A DNA stretch of 64,000 bases from Polynucleobacter finlandensis. GTDB taxonomy: Bacteria; Pseudomonadota; Gammaproteobacteria; Burkholderiales; Burkholderiaceae. The position numbers were made by a program, and so were the translations under genes. Under the pieces are notes generated by a model. That model saw nothing but the letters and a program-made list of their open reading frames with translations. It did not search any database and was not told where the DNA came from. Each line of letters begins with the position of its first letter. Position 1 is the stretch's first letter. Location of the stretch: positions 54,186-118,185 of the forward strand of contig NZ_JACVPS010000007.1 of NCBI RefSeq assembly GCF_018881755.1, given 5' to 3'. Positions 9,467-17,882 of this stretch are shown one piece after another.

Positions 9467-10488
9467 GTCGTTGGCAGCGCTTTAAGGCTAGCCGTACAGG
9501 CTATGTGAGCTTATGGGTCTTTATGACTCTGTTTGGCTTAAGCATGTGCGCCGAATTGATTGCCAACGACAAGCCTTGGATTGTTCGCTATGAAGGCCAC
9601 TTCTATTTTCCGATTGCTCACAACCAAGCGGAAACCGTTTTTGGTGGAGACTTTGCAACCCCGACAGATTTTTTAGATCCTGATATTCGTCGGAACATTA
9701 CGAGTAACGGTAATTGGGCGATTTATCCACCAATTCAATATAGCTACGAAACACTCAATTACTTTTCACAAGTGCCTAACCCTGCGCCACCTTCTTGGGA
9801 TAACTGGCTTGGCACTGATGATCGTGGGCGCGATGTCTTAGCACGCTTAATTTATGGTTTTCGTCTATCGATTTTGTTTGGTCTGGCACTCACCATTGTT
9901 GGTGTTAGCGTCGGCATTATCACAGGCTCCTTAATGGGCTTCTTTGGCGGCAAGTTTGATTTGATTTCGCAGCGCTTGATTGAAATTTGGTCGGCCATGC
10001 CAGAGCTCTATCTCTTAATTATTTTTGCTTCCATTTTTAACCCCAGTATTTGGCTGCTCATTATTTTGTTGGCTGCCTTTGGCTGGATGGGTTTATCGGA
10101 TTATGTGCGCGCTGAGTTTTTACGCAATCGTGCCTTGGAGTATGTGCGTGCTGCCAGAGCATTGGGTTTGACGAATGTCCAAATTATGCGGCGTCATATT
10201 CTTCCCAATAGCTTGACGCCAGTCATTACTTTTTTACCTTTCCGAATGAGTGCGGCCATTCTGTCGTTGACGAGCTTAGATTTCTTGGGCCTAGGTGTAC
10301 CCCCGGGAACACCGAGTTTGGGGGAGTTACTTTCTCAAGGGAAGGGCAATTTAGATGCTTGGTGGATTTCACTTTCTACTTTTGTTGTTTTGGTCGCCAC
10401 CCTATTGCTATTGACATTCATGGGTGAGGCTTTACGGGATGCATTTGACTCTCGTAAATCAGGCTTGATGAGTGGAGGGCGCTCATGA
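9463..10488 (+). CDS. yejE: ABC transporter permease YejE
   Basis: The partner permease of YejB. The ATG at 9463 overlaps the yejB stop as ATGA; a longer in-frame extension to 9412 would run back into yejB and is not credible. The protein has a first helix at about residues 12-35, a long periplasmic loop containing NWLGTDDRGRDVLARLIYG (a signature of DppC/YejE proteins), then five helices. The cytoplasmic EAA loop reads VRAARALGLTNVQIMRRHILPN. It is followed by yejF with another ATGA overlap, so the four genes form one operon. Confidence 0.93.
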   Translation: MSRWQRFKASRTGYVSLWVFMTLFGLSMCAELIANDKPWIVRYEGHFYFPIAHNQAETVFGGDFATPTDFLDPDIRRNITSNGNWAIYPPIQYSYETLNYFSQVPNPAPPSWDNWLGTDDRGRDVLARLIYGFRLSILFGLALTIVGVSVGIITGSLMGFFGGKFDLISQRLIEIWSAMPELYLLIIFASIFNPSIWLLIILLAAFGWMGLSDYVRAEFLRNRALEYVRAARALGLTNVQIMRRHILPNSLTPVITFLPFRMSAAILSLTSLDFLGLGVPPGTPSLGELLSQGKGNLDAWWISLSTFVVLVATLLLLTFMGEALRDAFDSRKSGLMSGGRS

Positions 10489-12164
10489 GTTCAGCTCCTA
10501 AGTCATTTAACCCATTGTTGCGTTATGAGGATCTATGCATTTCCTTTGGATCTGGACGCCGTGAGAAGTTTGCCGTTCATCATCTTGATTTAGAAATCGG
10601 CGTTGGTGAACGCGTCGCCTTAGTCGGTGAATCGGGTTCAGGAAAAACCTTGACCGCACTGGCACCTTTGCGATTGGAGCCAGAGGGGGCCAAGGTTACC
10701 GGCCGGATTTGGTGGAGCGGCAAAGAGGATGTGAATAAACAGACTTCGAGAACACCGATCGACCTGCTAGCTTTACCGATCCAGGATATTCGTGAGATAC
10801 GTGGCCGTGAGATTGCCATGGTGTTTCAGGAGCCAATGACTGCACTCAATCCATTGTTCACTGTTGGCAATCAAATTGTCGAAGCAGTGCAGGTCTATCA
10901 GCCACTGATCTCTAAAGCAGATTGCATGTCAGCTGCAATTGAACTGCTGAAGAAGACTGGTATACCTGAGCCAGAAACCCGTTTTCATTCTTACCCCCAC
11001 CAGCTCTCTGGCGGTCAAAGACAGCGCGCCATGATTGCGATGGCCTTAGCTTGTAAACCGCGCCTCTTAATTGCGGATGAACCCACCACTGCTTTAGATG
11101 TGAGTCTGCGTTTACAGATCTTGGACCTCTTAAAAGAATTGCAAGAAGAGGCAAAAGATGATGGCGGCATGGGCATCTTGCTCATTACCCATGATCTCAA
11201 TTTAGTGAAACATTTCGCACATCGGGTTGCAGTGTTAAATCAAGGCAACCTCATGGAAGTGGGGACAACCAAACAGGTCTTTGAGCGACCTGAAGATCCT
11301 TACACACGTGCTTTAGTCAATAGTCAGCCTGTGCGCGAGATCGCGCCGGTGATGCCCTTAGCCCCGGTACTGCTAAAGACCGATAACTTGTCGGTTTCTT
11401 ATCCAGCTACCCAAGCAGCCTCCTGGTTTAAGAAGCAGCCTCGCCACCAAGTATTGCGTAAGGTCAATTTTGAATTAAAACAAGGTCAGACTATTGGTGT
11501 CATTGGCGAATCAGGCTCTGGTAAAACGACTTTAGGTATGGCCGTACTTGGATTGCTTGGCGACTCTATGGCAGAGGTCACTGGTGATGTCGATGTTCTC
11601 GGTAATGATTGGCAAAAATTAAAGTCTGTCGAGCGGCGTGCATTGCGCTCCAGTTTGCAGGTGATCTTTCAAGATCCATTTGGCTCACTCTCCCCGCGGA
11701 TGAATGTGATGCAAATTATTTCCGAAGGTTTAGATGTGCATTTTCCGAATCTGTCTGCTACCGAGCGTGAGTCCAGAGTTTTGGATATGTTGCGAGAAGT
11801 GGGTTTAGATCGGGCGGCATTAACCCGCTATCCCCATGAGTTTTCTGGTGGGCAAAGACAGCGCATCGCGATTGCTCGCGCACTGATTTTGCGTCCTCAG
11901 ATTTTGGTTTTAGATGAGCCGACCTCCGCCTTGGATGTTTCCATTCAAAAGCAGGTTCTGGCTTTATTGAGTGAGCTCCAGAAAAAATACAACTTGGCCT
12001 ACCTCATGATTAGCCATGATTTGGCAGTGATCCGCGCCATGTCGCATGAGGTAATGGTGCTCAAAGGCGGCAAAGTAGTGGAGTTTGGCGAGACCGAGGC
12101 CTTGATCAAAAATCCTCGGCAGGTGTATACAAAAGAGCTTTTTACAGCCGCTGAGCTGACTTAA
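10485..12164 (+). CDS. yejF: Dual ATP-binding protein YejF of the peptide importer
   Basis: A 559-residue fusion of two ABC ATPase domains. The first has Walker A GESGSGKT, signature LSGGQRQR and Walker B LLIADEPTTALD. The second has GESGSGKTT, FSGGQRQRIAIARAL and LVLDEPTSALD. Each half also carries an H-loop (THDL, SHDL). One polypeptide can therefore energise the YejB/YejE pore. The start codon overlaps the yejE stop by 4 bp. No terminator is obvious after the stop; a promoter for the next gene lies about 40 bp downstream. Confidence 0.95.
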   Translation: MSSAPKSFNPLLRYEDLCISFGSGRREKFAVHHLDLEIGVGERVALVGESGSGKTLTALAPLRLEPEGAKVTGRIWWSGKEDVNKQTSRTPIDLLALPIQDIREIRGREIAMVFQEPMTALNPLFTVGNQIVEAVQVYQPLISKADCMSAAIELLKKTGIPEPETRFHSYPHQLSGGQRQRAMIAMALACKPRLLIADEPTTALDVSLRLQILDLLKELQEEAKDDGGMGILLITHDLNLVKHFAHRVAVLNQGNLMEVGTTKQVFERPEDPYTRALVNSQPVREIAPVMPLAPVLLKTDNLSVSYPATQAASWFKKQPRHQVLRKVNFELKQGQTIGVIGESGSGKTTLGMAVLGLLGDSMAEVTGDVDVLGNDWQKLKSVERRALRSSLQVIFQDPFGSLSPRMNVMQIISEGLDVHFPNLSATERESRVLDMLREVGLDRAALTRYPHEFSGGQRQRIAIARALILRPQILVLDEPTSALDVSIQKQVLALLSELQKKYNLAYLMISHDLAVIRAMSHEVMVLKGGKVVEFGETEALIKNPRQVYTKELFTAAELT

Positions 12165-12201
12165 GTTGCCCTATAGCCGGTCCAAATTGGTGCATATGCC
12201 C

Positions 12202-12229
12202 TTGATTGGCGCAAAAAATCTTTTATAAA
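12202..12229 (+). promoter_or_regulatory. Candidate sigma-70 promoter for the NlpC/P60 gene
   Basis: TTGATT and TATAAA hexamers separated by 16 bp, in the 126-bp gap between yejF and the NlpC/P60 gene. A start site near 12236 would give a leader of about 55 nt. Judged by eye only. Confidence 0.45.
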
Positions 12230-12290
12230 CAAGATGTTAGCCCTACAGTGAAGTCTTGGTTAATGAGAGGTTCTTTGTTAAACTAGTTCG

Positions 12291-12965
12291 ATGTCACTCA
12301 AAAAAGCAGCACTTTCATTGTCTCTAGCCACGCTTGTGCGCTTTGGCCTGATATTGGGCTGTGCTTTTTCGTTTTCTGTGACCCAGGCGGCGGATGTTGC
12401 ACAAGATGCTCCCGTTGAGATTTCTAAAGATGCTCCAAAAGAAAGCATGTTCCAAGCAGGTAAGTCTTACTTTGCTCGCGTGTCGGATCGCTTGGTAGAT
12501 TCCGTATCCGGAAAAACTGAAGAGTTAATTAATCAAGCGATGGTGGTGATTGGTGTGCGCTATCGCTGGGATACTGAATTGCCACAATCCGGTTTGGATG
12601 GCAGCAGTTTCGTTGGCTATGTGTTTAAAGATAAGTTGGGATTCTTGTTGCCGCGTAAGTCGACTCAAATGAGTCGTGTTGGCAAACCCATTAATCGTGA
12701 AGAGTTGCAACCAGGCGACTTAGTCTTTTTCAATACCATGCGCTTAACTTTTTCTCATGTCGGCATTTATGTCGGTGACAACAAATTTATTCACTCCCCA
12801 TCTAAGGGTGCGAGTGTGCGCGTTGATGACTTAGGCAGCTTGTATTGGGATAAACGTTTTGATGGCGCTCGTCGCCTAGACGGTAGTGACAACCTTGGCG
12901 ATCAAGAGCGTCAAGACCTACTCAATGAGGTCAAGAACCTCAAGCGTAAGTCGCGTAGTCTTTAA
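12291..12965 (+). CDS. NlpC/P60 (C40) family protein lacking the catalytic cysteine
   Basis: A 224-residue exported protein. Residues 1-34 form a signal peptide (hydrophobic 15-30, VTQAAD). The NlpC/P60 fold spans about 75-195, with GVRYRWDTELPQSGLDG, LQPGDLVFFNT, SHVGIYVGDNKFIHSP and the expected His156 and His168. Active family members read D-C-S-G-F-V at the nucleophile; here the segment is DGSSFVGYVF with Gly104 in the Cys place, so peptidase activity as known for the family should be lost. The C-terminus is charged (KNLKRKSRS). It is otherwise intact and has its own promoter and terminator, so it may act as a binding protein or inactive partner (inference). Confidence 0.85.
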   Translation: MSLKKAALSLSLATLVRFGLILGCAFSFSVTQAADVAQDAPVEISKDAPKESMFQAGKSYFARVSDRLVDSVSGKTEELINQAMVVIGVRYRWDTELPQSGLDGSSFVGYVFKDKLGFLLPRKSTQMSRVGKPINREELQPGDLVFFNTMRLTFSHVGIYVGDNKFIHSPSKGASVRVDDLGSLYWDKRFDGARRLDGSDNLGDQERQDLLNEVKNLKRKSRSL

Positions 12966-13003
12966 AAGGTTCTGCGACTGAGAATAAGATCAGTCAACCT
13001 TTT
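12964..13003. terminator. Bidirectional terminator between nlpC/p60 and brnA
   Basis: Long interrupted stem AAAAGGTT...GACTG / CAGTC...AACCTTTT between two convergent genes. The outer A/T part gives a U-rich end to both transcripts. Confidence 0.6.
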
Positions 13004-13278
13004 CATGAAGCAAGTTCATGTTCTTTAAGCCACTCTTTGAGTGCTAGATCAATTCTGGTTTGCCACCCAGCTCCTGTTGCTTTAAATGAATCAATCACCT
13101 CGCTGGATAGACGAATAGTTGTTGAAATCTTTGTCGGCAATACTTGCGTCCCCCTAGACTTGCGGGAGGCTAATTTTGTTTGTAAGGATTTTGGTAGGTC
13201 TGCAAATTTTTTAGCTGCCTTTAGCTCAGCAGCAGTCCATTCAAAATCTTCCTGATCAATCTTAGGCTTGCTGTTCAT
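13003..13278 (-). CDS. brnA: BrnA-family antitoxin
   Basis: A 91-residue antitoxin of a type II pair. The C-terminal half (IRLSSEVIDSFKATGAGWQTRIDLALKEWLKEH) is the ribbon-helix-helix-like BrnA signature that binds DNA. The N-terminal part with FEWTAAELKAAKKF is the toxin-binding region. It overlaps the brnT 3' end by 17 bp and is translated after it, the standard brnT-brnA order. It probably represses the pair by binding the palindrome at 13528-13563. Confidence 0.88.
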   Translation of the reverse strand: MNSKPKIDQEDFEWTAAELKAAKKFADLPKSLQTKLASRKSRGTQVLPTKISTTIRLSSEVIDSFKATGAGWQTRIDLALKEWLKEHELAS

Positions 13279-13531
13279 ACTTTTCGATCTCTCGCTTATT
13301 TGCTTTTCTAAAACTAATGACTCGAATGCCTTTTGTGGTTTCTAAAAATACTAGAGCATGTAATCTCGTATTCAAGAAACCAATGGCGCGTCTGCGAAGT
13401 TCCCCATAGTTTTTTCGCACGTCGATTGAAAACTTCGCTGTTTCAAAATCGAACTCTGCCACTTCTTCAAATGAGATATTTCGTTCTTGAATGTTCTTTG
13501 CGTTTTTGCTTTGGTCATAGGTAATCTCCAT
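13262..13531 (-). CDS. brnT: BrnT-family ribonuclease toxin
   Basis: An 89-residue RelE-fold toxin. The N-terminus ITYDQSKNAKNIQERNISFEEVAEFDF and the later RRAIGFLNTRLHALVFLE and IRVISFRKANKREIEKYE are the BrnT motifs. Family toxins cleave RNA and slow growth until inhibited by BrnA. The ATG lies inside the left arm of a 36-bp palindrome, so repressor binding would cover the start of the gene. It is intact by length. Confidence 0.9.
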   Translation of the reverse strand: MEITYDQSKNAKNIQERNISFEEVAEFDFETAKFSIDVRKNYGELRRRAIGFLNTRLHALVFLETTKGIRVISFRKANKREIEKYEQQA

Positions 13532-13563
13532 ACATCAAATTGTAACTACAATTTGATGTATGG
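13528..13563. promoter_or_regulatory. 36-bp palindromic operator of brnTA
   Basis: Two perfect 17-bp inverted arms around a 2-bp centre. The left arm contains the brnT start codon. The size and symmetry suggest binding of two or more BrnA dimers for autorepression. The palindrome would also form a hairpin at the very 5' end of any mRNA starting upstream. Confidence 0.7.
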
Positions 13564-13603
13564 AAATATACCATGTCTCCCCAAAGGTTGTGGGGATAAG
13601 CCC

Positions 13604-14518
13604 TTATATCTTCAGTTTTTCTTTGATTAGTGCCATCTGCGCTTGTGCTGCAGCTTCTCCAGCCAGAATTGCAGCATTTCTGGATTTGAAGTCACTGCCA
13701 CCCATTTGTTTGAGTTGGGGCTGAATCACAATATCGGCAGTTTTTAACTCATGCTCATTAATACTTCTTTGCATGATCGAGATGGTTTGTTGCAGGATTC
13801 CAAAAGTTCCGCTGGCATCTTGATGAACGGGCTCTGAAGAAATGTTCACGGCGATGACTAGAGTAGCGCCCATTTGCCTTGCATAACTAACCGGCACTGG
13901 CGCAACCAATCCGCCATCAACGTATTCTTTGCCGCTAATCACTGCCGGCTGAAATACGCCCGGCACACTACAGGAGGCTCGGACTGCTAAGCCAGTATTG
14001 CCAGTTCTAAATAAAACACCTTTGCCTGATTGGAGTTCAGTTGCCACAATTCCTAATGGAATACGCATTTGCTCAATCGATTTATTTTGTACTTCGCGGT
14101 TCACCATGTTTTGCAGGGCATCACCTTTGATCAGTCCGCCAAAGCGACCGGCAAAAGGCAGACCCCAATCCGCAATAGTGGCTTCATCTAAATTCAGAGC
14201 AAGTCGATTGAGATCGTTGCCAGTGGCACCAGAAGCCAATAGGGCGGCAATCACACTGCCAGCACTGCTACCAACAACAATATCTGGATGAATTCCTTGG
14301 GCCTCAAGCGCCTTAATCACACCAACATGGGCAAACCCGCGCGCAGCACCTGCCCCTAGAACAAGGCCGATAACGGGCTTGTGACCAGTAAATACCCCGC
14401 AAGAACTCAGGCTTGCACTGCCTGCAATAGCCCCTAGACCTAGGCTGAGATTCAAAAAACGGCGTCTTTTTGTGAGGTCTGTGGCGGATATGGGGGTTTT
14501 AGGTGGAAATTGGCGCAT
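13604..14518 (-). CDS. Patatin-like phospholipase, predicted lipoprotein
   Basis: A 304-residue serine hydrolase of the RssA/patatin type. The oxyanion loop is GLVLGAGAARGFAHVG, the nucleophile elbow GSSAGS (G-x-S-x-G) and the catalytic Asp motif VDGGLVAPVP. All parts of the Ser-Asp dyad are present. The N-terminus has RRRFLNLSLGLGAIAG followed by SLSSCG, which reads as a signal peptide with a lipobox-like Cys and a possible twin-arginine motif. Its role is probably lipid hydrolysis at the cell envelope. It is a single gene on the minus strand, and its short upstream region faces scpB. Confidence 0.88.
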   Translation of the reverse strand: MRQFPPKTPISATDLTKRRRFLNLSLGLGAIAGSASLSSCGVFTGHKPVIGLVLGAGAARGFAHVGVIKALEAQGIHPDIVVGSSAGSVIAALLASGATGNDLNRLALNLDEATIADWGLPFAGRFGGLIKGDALQNMVNREVQNKSIEQMRIPLGIVATELQSGKGVLFRTGNTGLAVRASCSVPGVFQPAVISGKEYVDGGLVAPVPVSYARQMGATLVIAVNISSEPVHQDASGTFGILQQTISIMQRSINEHELKTADIVIQPQLKQMGGSDFKSRNAAILAGEAAAQAQMALIKEKLKI

Positions 14519-14542
14519 ATAGCTATTGTATTGAGCCTACCC

Positions 14543-14548
14543 TATAAT
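14543..14548 (+). promoter_or_regulatory. Candidate -10 box of the scpB-rluB unit
   Basis: A TATAAT hexamer about 140 bp before scpB, without a convincing -35 element. If used it gives a leader of roughly 130 nt that contains a weak 5-bp CGGAC/GTCCG pairing. I recognise no known RNA in that leader. Confidence 0.35.
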
Positions 14549-14686
14549 GGGTCCACGGTGAACGAAGATAAATCGTTTCAGCGCGGACGGCCCCCTAATC
14601 AGAATTAAAGAGACGGAATGTCCGTAGTAGCTAGATAACACCACAAACCCATTATTGAAATACATTATTAAAGTCTAATCAGGATA

Positions 14687-15439
14687 TTGCCTGATAGCCC
14701 GAATTTTATGGATGATCACCACAAGCGCGTAATTGAAACAGCTCTCCTGTGCGCGCAGGAGCCACTCACTGTTACTGATATCACCCGATTATTTACGGAA
14801 GATGTTGTTGGTGCAGAGATAGAAGATGTTTTATTGGATCTTCAGCAAGAATGGCACGACAAAGGCATGGAGCTAGTGCACATCGCTACAGGCTGGCGTT
14901 TTCAGAGTCGTTTGTCGATGCGCGAATACTTAGATCGCTTAACACCAGAAAAGCCGCCAAAATATTCTCGTGCCGTGATGGAAACCTTAGCAATCATTGC
15001 TTACCGTCAACCAGTAACGCGAGGTGAGATTGAAGAGATCCGTGGTGTTGCTGTGAGTAGTAACGTCATGAAGCAATTGGAAGATCGTGGTTGGGTTGAA
15101 GTGATTGGCCATAAAGAAACAATCGGTCGCCCTGGTCTATATGCCACTACCAAACAATTCTTAGATGATTTGAGTTTGACAAACTTGCAAAGTTTGCCAA
15201 TCTTGGAAGACTCTGCGCCGATGGCTGCTGCTGAGCAATTGGGGCAGGCGGTCATGGAGTTTGATCCTACTGCTACTGTCGAGACAGTGGTTGAGCTGGA
15301 TGAGAACGGTCAAGAGATTATTCAAATCGACTTTGAAGAAACTATTCAAGAAGTAACAGAAGAAGCAAGTGCAGAAAAAACAGAAGTAATAGAAGAGGTT
15401 CCCCCTGAGTCTGAAGACAAAACAGACGAAACAAAATAA
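14687..15439 (+). CDS. scpB: Segregation and condensation protein B
   Basis: The kleisin-associated SMC partner, made of two winged-helix domains (about residues 10-85 and 90-170). The core motifs are AVMETLAIIAYRQPVTRGEIEEIRGV and GRPGLYATTKQFLDDL. The C-terminal tail is acidic (many Glu after residue 185) and longer than in minimal ScpB proteins. The TTG at 14687 has AGGA only 2 bp away; an ATG at 14708 is an alternative that leaves the domain intact but has no clear ribosome site. It is followed 6 bp later by rluB, a common arrangement in proteobacteria. Confidence 0.92.
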   Translation: MPDSPNFMDDHHKRVIETALLCAQEPLTVTDITRLFTEDVVGAEIEDVLLDLQQEWHDKGMELVHIATGWRFQSRLSMREYLDRLTPEKPPKYSRAVMETLAIIAYRQPVTRGEIEEIRGVAVSSNVMKQLEDRGWVEVIGHKETIGRPGLYATTKQFLDDLSLTNLQSLPILEDSAPMAAAEQLGQAVMEFDPTATVETVVELDENGQEIIQIDFEETIQEVTEEASAEKTEVIEEVPPESEDKTDETK

Positions 15440-15445
15440 TGATTA

Positions 15446-17218
15446 ATGACAAGCTCTAACGAAAACGATTCATCCCCAGTAGTTCCTTCATCGGCAAGCC
15501 CTACTAATACTGAGACAAGCCCATCAAACAATGATGGCGCTGCTCCTCAAGGTCGCGAGGGTGGTGAACGTCGTCCACGTCGCACCGGTACTGGCAAACA
15601 TCCCTTTAATAAGAAGCGCCCCTTCAACAAGGACAAGCCTCGTAGAGAAGGCGGCGATACCAATGGTCCTCGAGAAGGTGGCGGCAATCAGTCAGCAAAA
15701 TTAGCTCCCAATCCCGCCGAGAGTGAGGCTTTGTTTGCTTCAGTAGTGTCCGGTGAGTTCGATGCTGCTTTGGATGCTCCAGAAGCGCTTGAAACAAAAA
15801 ATCCCGATGGCGTGAATGAGAATGAGGTTTCTCATCAGACCGGTGCCGAGCGTCGTGCTCAGCGTGTGCGTCACGACGAAGATGCGGATATGCCGAGTGA
15901 TGATGAGATGAGTAGTTTGCAATTTGCAAACGTGGATGACTTGCCTCTGAGTTTGCGTGATGAAGTTTGGTCGGATTTAGATGGTTTAGATGATGATGCT
16001 GATGATGAAGATACCGTTAAGCTTCATAAAGTATTAGCCGATGTTGGCATGGGCTCACGCCGCGACATGGAAGATTTAATCATTCAAGGTCGTGTATCGG
16101 TGAACGGTTTACCTGCTCATATTGGGCAGCGTATTGGACCGACAGATCAAGTGCGCATTAACGGCAAGCAAGTCCACCGCAAGATTCAGACTAAGCCGCC
16201 ACGCGTGATCATGTATCACAAGCCTTCTGGTGAAATCGTGAGTCAGTCCGATCCAGAGGGACGTCCAACCGTATTTGATCGTTTGCCTAAGCCGCGCCAA
16301 GGTCGCTGGATTGCAGTAGGCCGCCTGGACTTCAATACTGAAGGCTTACTCTTATTTACCACTTCAGGTGAATTAGCAAATCGCTTAATGCATCCCCGTT
16401 ATGGCGTCGAGCGTGAATACGCTGTGCGTATTTTGGGTGAATTGAGTCAAGAAAATACTGCGCAACTCAAGAGCGGTATTCAGCTTGATGATGGCCAAGC
16501 ACGTTTCCTGCGCTTAGCTATGGGTGGTGGTGATGGTGCTAATCGTTGGTATCAGGTTGCCTTAACAGAAGGCCGTAATCGTGAAGTGCGCCGCATGTTT
16601 GAAGCGGTTGGTCACGTTGTTTCTCGTTTGATCCGTACCCGTTATGGCATGTTCTTATTGCCTCCACGTCTGCGTCGTGGCAAATGGGAAGAAGTTTCTC
16701 CCGATGGCGTTGCAAATCTCATGAAATCTGCAGGCTTAAAAGTGCCTCAGGCTCAAGATAGGGGTCGTCCAGGTCCTGGCTCACATGGTCGGGATCGTCA
16801 TGCAGGTGTGGCTGGAGAAGATTTCCAGCCTGATCCAATGCAAACTTCAGTGTCTTATTGGGGTTCGCGCGATGCTTTGACGATGGCTGATGGCCATAAT
16901 GGCCTGACTCATCAAGGTAGGGGTGGTAAACCTGCTGGCGGTGGCTCAGCTGAGGGGCGCGGTCCTTTCCGGGGTCGTACTCAAGGCGGTAGACCAGGTC
17001 AGGGCAGTGGCCAAGGCGGTAGAGCAGGGCAAGGCGGTGGTCAAGGTGGTCAGGGTCAAAACCGTAGCAAGGGCGCAAAAGTCCATCACGGACAATCCGC
17101 TTTTGTGACCGCAAACCCACAAAGTCCAGGCAATGGACCTAAACGGGGTGCACCGAAAGGGCGCAAACCATTCAATAAAGGCCCCAGAAAGCCACGAAAT
17201 CCAAGCGAAAGCTTCTGA
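15446..17218 (+). CDS. rluB: 23S rRNA pseudouridine synthase B (RluB), with long disordered tails
   Basis: A 590-residue RsuA-family enzyme. Residues 1-185 are low-complexity, basic then acidic. An S4 RNA-binding domain follows ([20 protein letters not shown]), then the synthase domain with the catalytic Asp in [14 protein letters not shown] and the [14 protein letters not shown] segment. From about residue 440 the protein is Gly/Arg/Gln-rich with repeated GGQGGR-like units and a basic end. The catalytic core matches RluB/RsuA size; the tails make it much longer than typical RluB and are likely RNA-binding and disordered. It is downstream of scpB, in the same operon. Confidence 0.93.
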   Translation: MTSSNENDSSPVVPSSASPTNTETSPSNNDGAAPQGREGGERRPRRTGTGKHPFNKKRPFNKDKPRREGGDTNGPREGGGNQSAKLAPNPAESEALFASVVSGEFDAALDAPEALETKNPDGVNENEVSHQTGAERRAQRVRHDEDADMPSDDEMSSLQFANVDDLPLSLRDEVWSDLDGLDDDADDEDTVKLHKVLADVGMGSRRDMEDLIIQGRVSVNGLPAHIGQRIGPTDQVRINGKQVHRKIQTKPPRVIMYHKPSGEIVSQSDPEGRPTVFDRLPKPRQGRWIAVGRLDFNTEGLLLFTTSGELANRLMHPRYGVEREYAVRILGELSQENTAQLKSGIQLDDGQARFLRLAMGGGDGANRWYQVALTEGRNREVRRMFEAVGHVVSRLIRTRYGMFLLPPRLRRGKWEEVSPDGVANLMKSAGLKVPQAQDRGRPGPGSHGRDRHAGVAGEDFQPDPMQTSVSYWGSRDALTMADGHNGLTHQGRGGKPAGGGSAEGRGPFRGRTQGGRPGQGSGQGGRAGQGGGQGGQGQNRSKGAKVHHGQSAFVTANPQSPGNGPKRGAPKGRKPFNKGPRKPRNPSESF

Positions 17219-17245
17219 TTTCTATCGGTTTTCCCCTAAATCGGC

Positions 17246-17390
17246 TATAATTTTGGTCTGCAGTAGTTTGCTGCTGTTGTGAGTAGTTACCGACTGATGT
17301 TGCGATCAACGTAAGTCGGCCTGTTCTGATTTTTGAGAATATGGGCTTCAAAGCCCATTTTTTTTTGCCAAATTGGCTTGAAGGGGTGTC
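17246..17390 (+). promoter_or_regulatory. Leader of the rimP-nusA-infB operon with internal terminator
   Basis: A TATAAT box at 17246-17251 is followed by a leader of about 130 nt. The leader can form a stem with arms CCGACT/AGTCGG enclosing GTTG/CAAC. It ends in a strong intrinsic terminator at 17341-17366 (ATGGGCTT/AAGCCCAT then eight T). Because the terminator lies between this promoter and the rimP GTG, it would attenuate the operon. Regulation of nusA operons by NusA-dependent termination is established in enterobacteria; its use here is inferred. Confidence 0.6.
17341..17366 (+). terminator. Attenuator hairpin before rimP
   Basis: An 8-bp perfect stem with a 2-base apex and eight consecutive T residues, 25 bp upstream of rimP. 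It could also terminate rluB read-through. Confidence 0.8.
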
Positions 17391-17882
17391 GTGAAAGATC
17401 AGCAGATTATTTCTGCAGAGCTGGAAAACTTGGGCTACGCGCTGGTGGATATCGAGCGTGAAGCTGGAGGTTTGCTGCGCGTCACGATTGAAAACCCCGA
17501 TTACGAGCGTTTAATTAACGTGGAAGATTGCGAAAAGGTAAGTCATCAGCTGAGCTACACGCTGCCAGTTGAAAATATTCCTTATGAGCGTTTAGAGGTT
17601 TCTTCCCCAGGTTTAGATCGTCCCGTGAAGTCTGCAGCAGATTTTGAGCGCTTTTCTGGCATGGAAGTAGAGATGAAGTTGCGTGTTGCCGTTGGCAGCC
17701 GTAAGAATTTTCGTGGTGTGTTGCAAGGTTTGCTGAGTGGTGAATTGAATTCACCGGATGCGAAATTTGGTTTGTTGTTTGAAGGTGCCGATGGCGCCGA
17801 GTCTCAATTGGAGTTTTCTTTAGCCGAGGTCGATAAGACTCGGTTGGTCCCTGTTATTGATTTCAAAGGAAGAAAGTCATGA
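17391..17882 (+). CDS. rimP: Ribosome maturation factor RimP
   Basis: A 163-residue two-domain protein needed for 30S subunit maturation. The N-terminal domain holds [20 protein letters not shown] and the conserved [19 protein letters not shown] turn. The C-terminal SH3-like domain follows. The start is GTG, preceded by AAGGGG at a normal distance. The stop overlaps the nusA ATG by 4 bp, the classical rimP-nusA coupling. Confidence 0.95.
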   Translation: MKDQQIISAELENLGYALVDIEREAGGLLRVTIENPDYERLINVEDCEKVSHQLSYTLPVENIPYERLEVSSPGLDRPVKSAADFERFSGMEVEMKLRVAVGSRKNFRGVLQGLLSGELNSPDAKFGLLFEGADGAESQLEFSLAEVDKTRLVPVIDFKGRKS

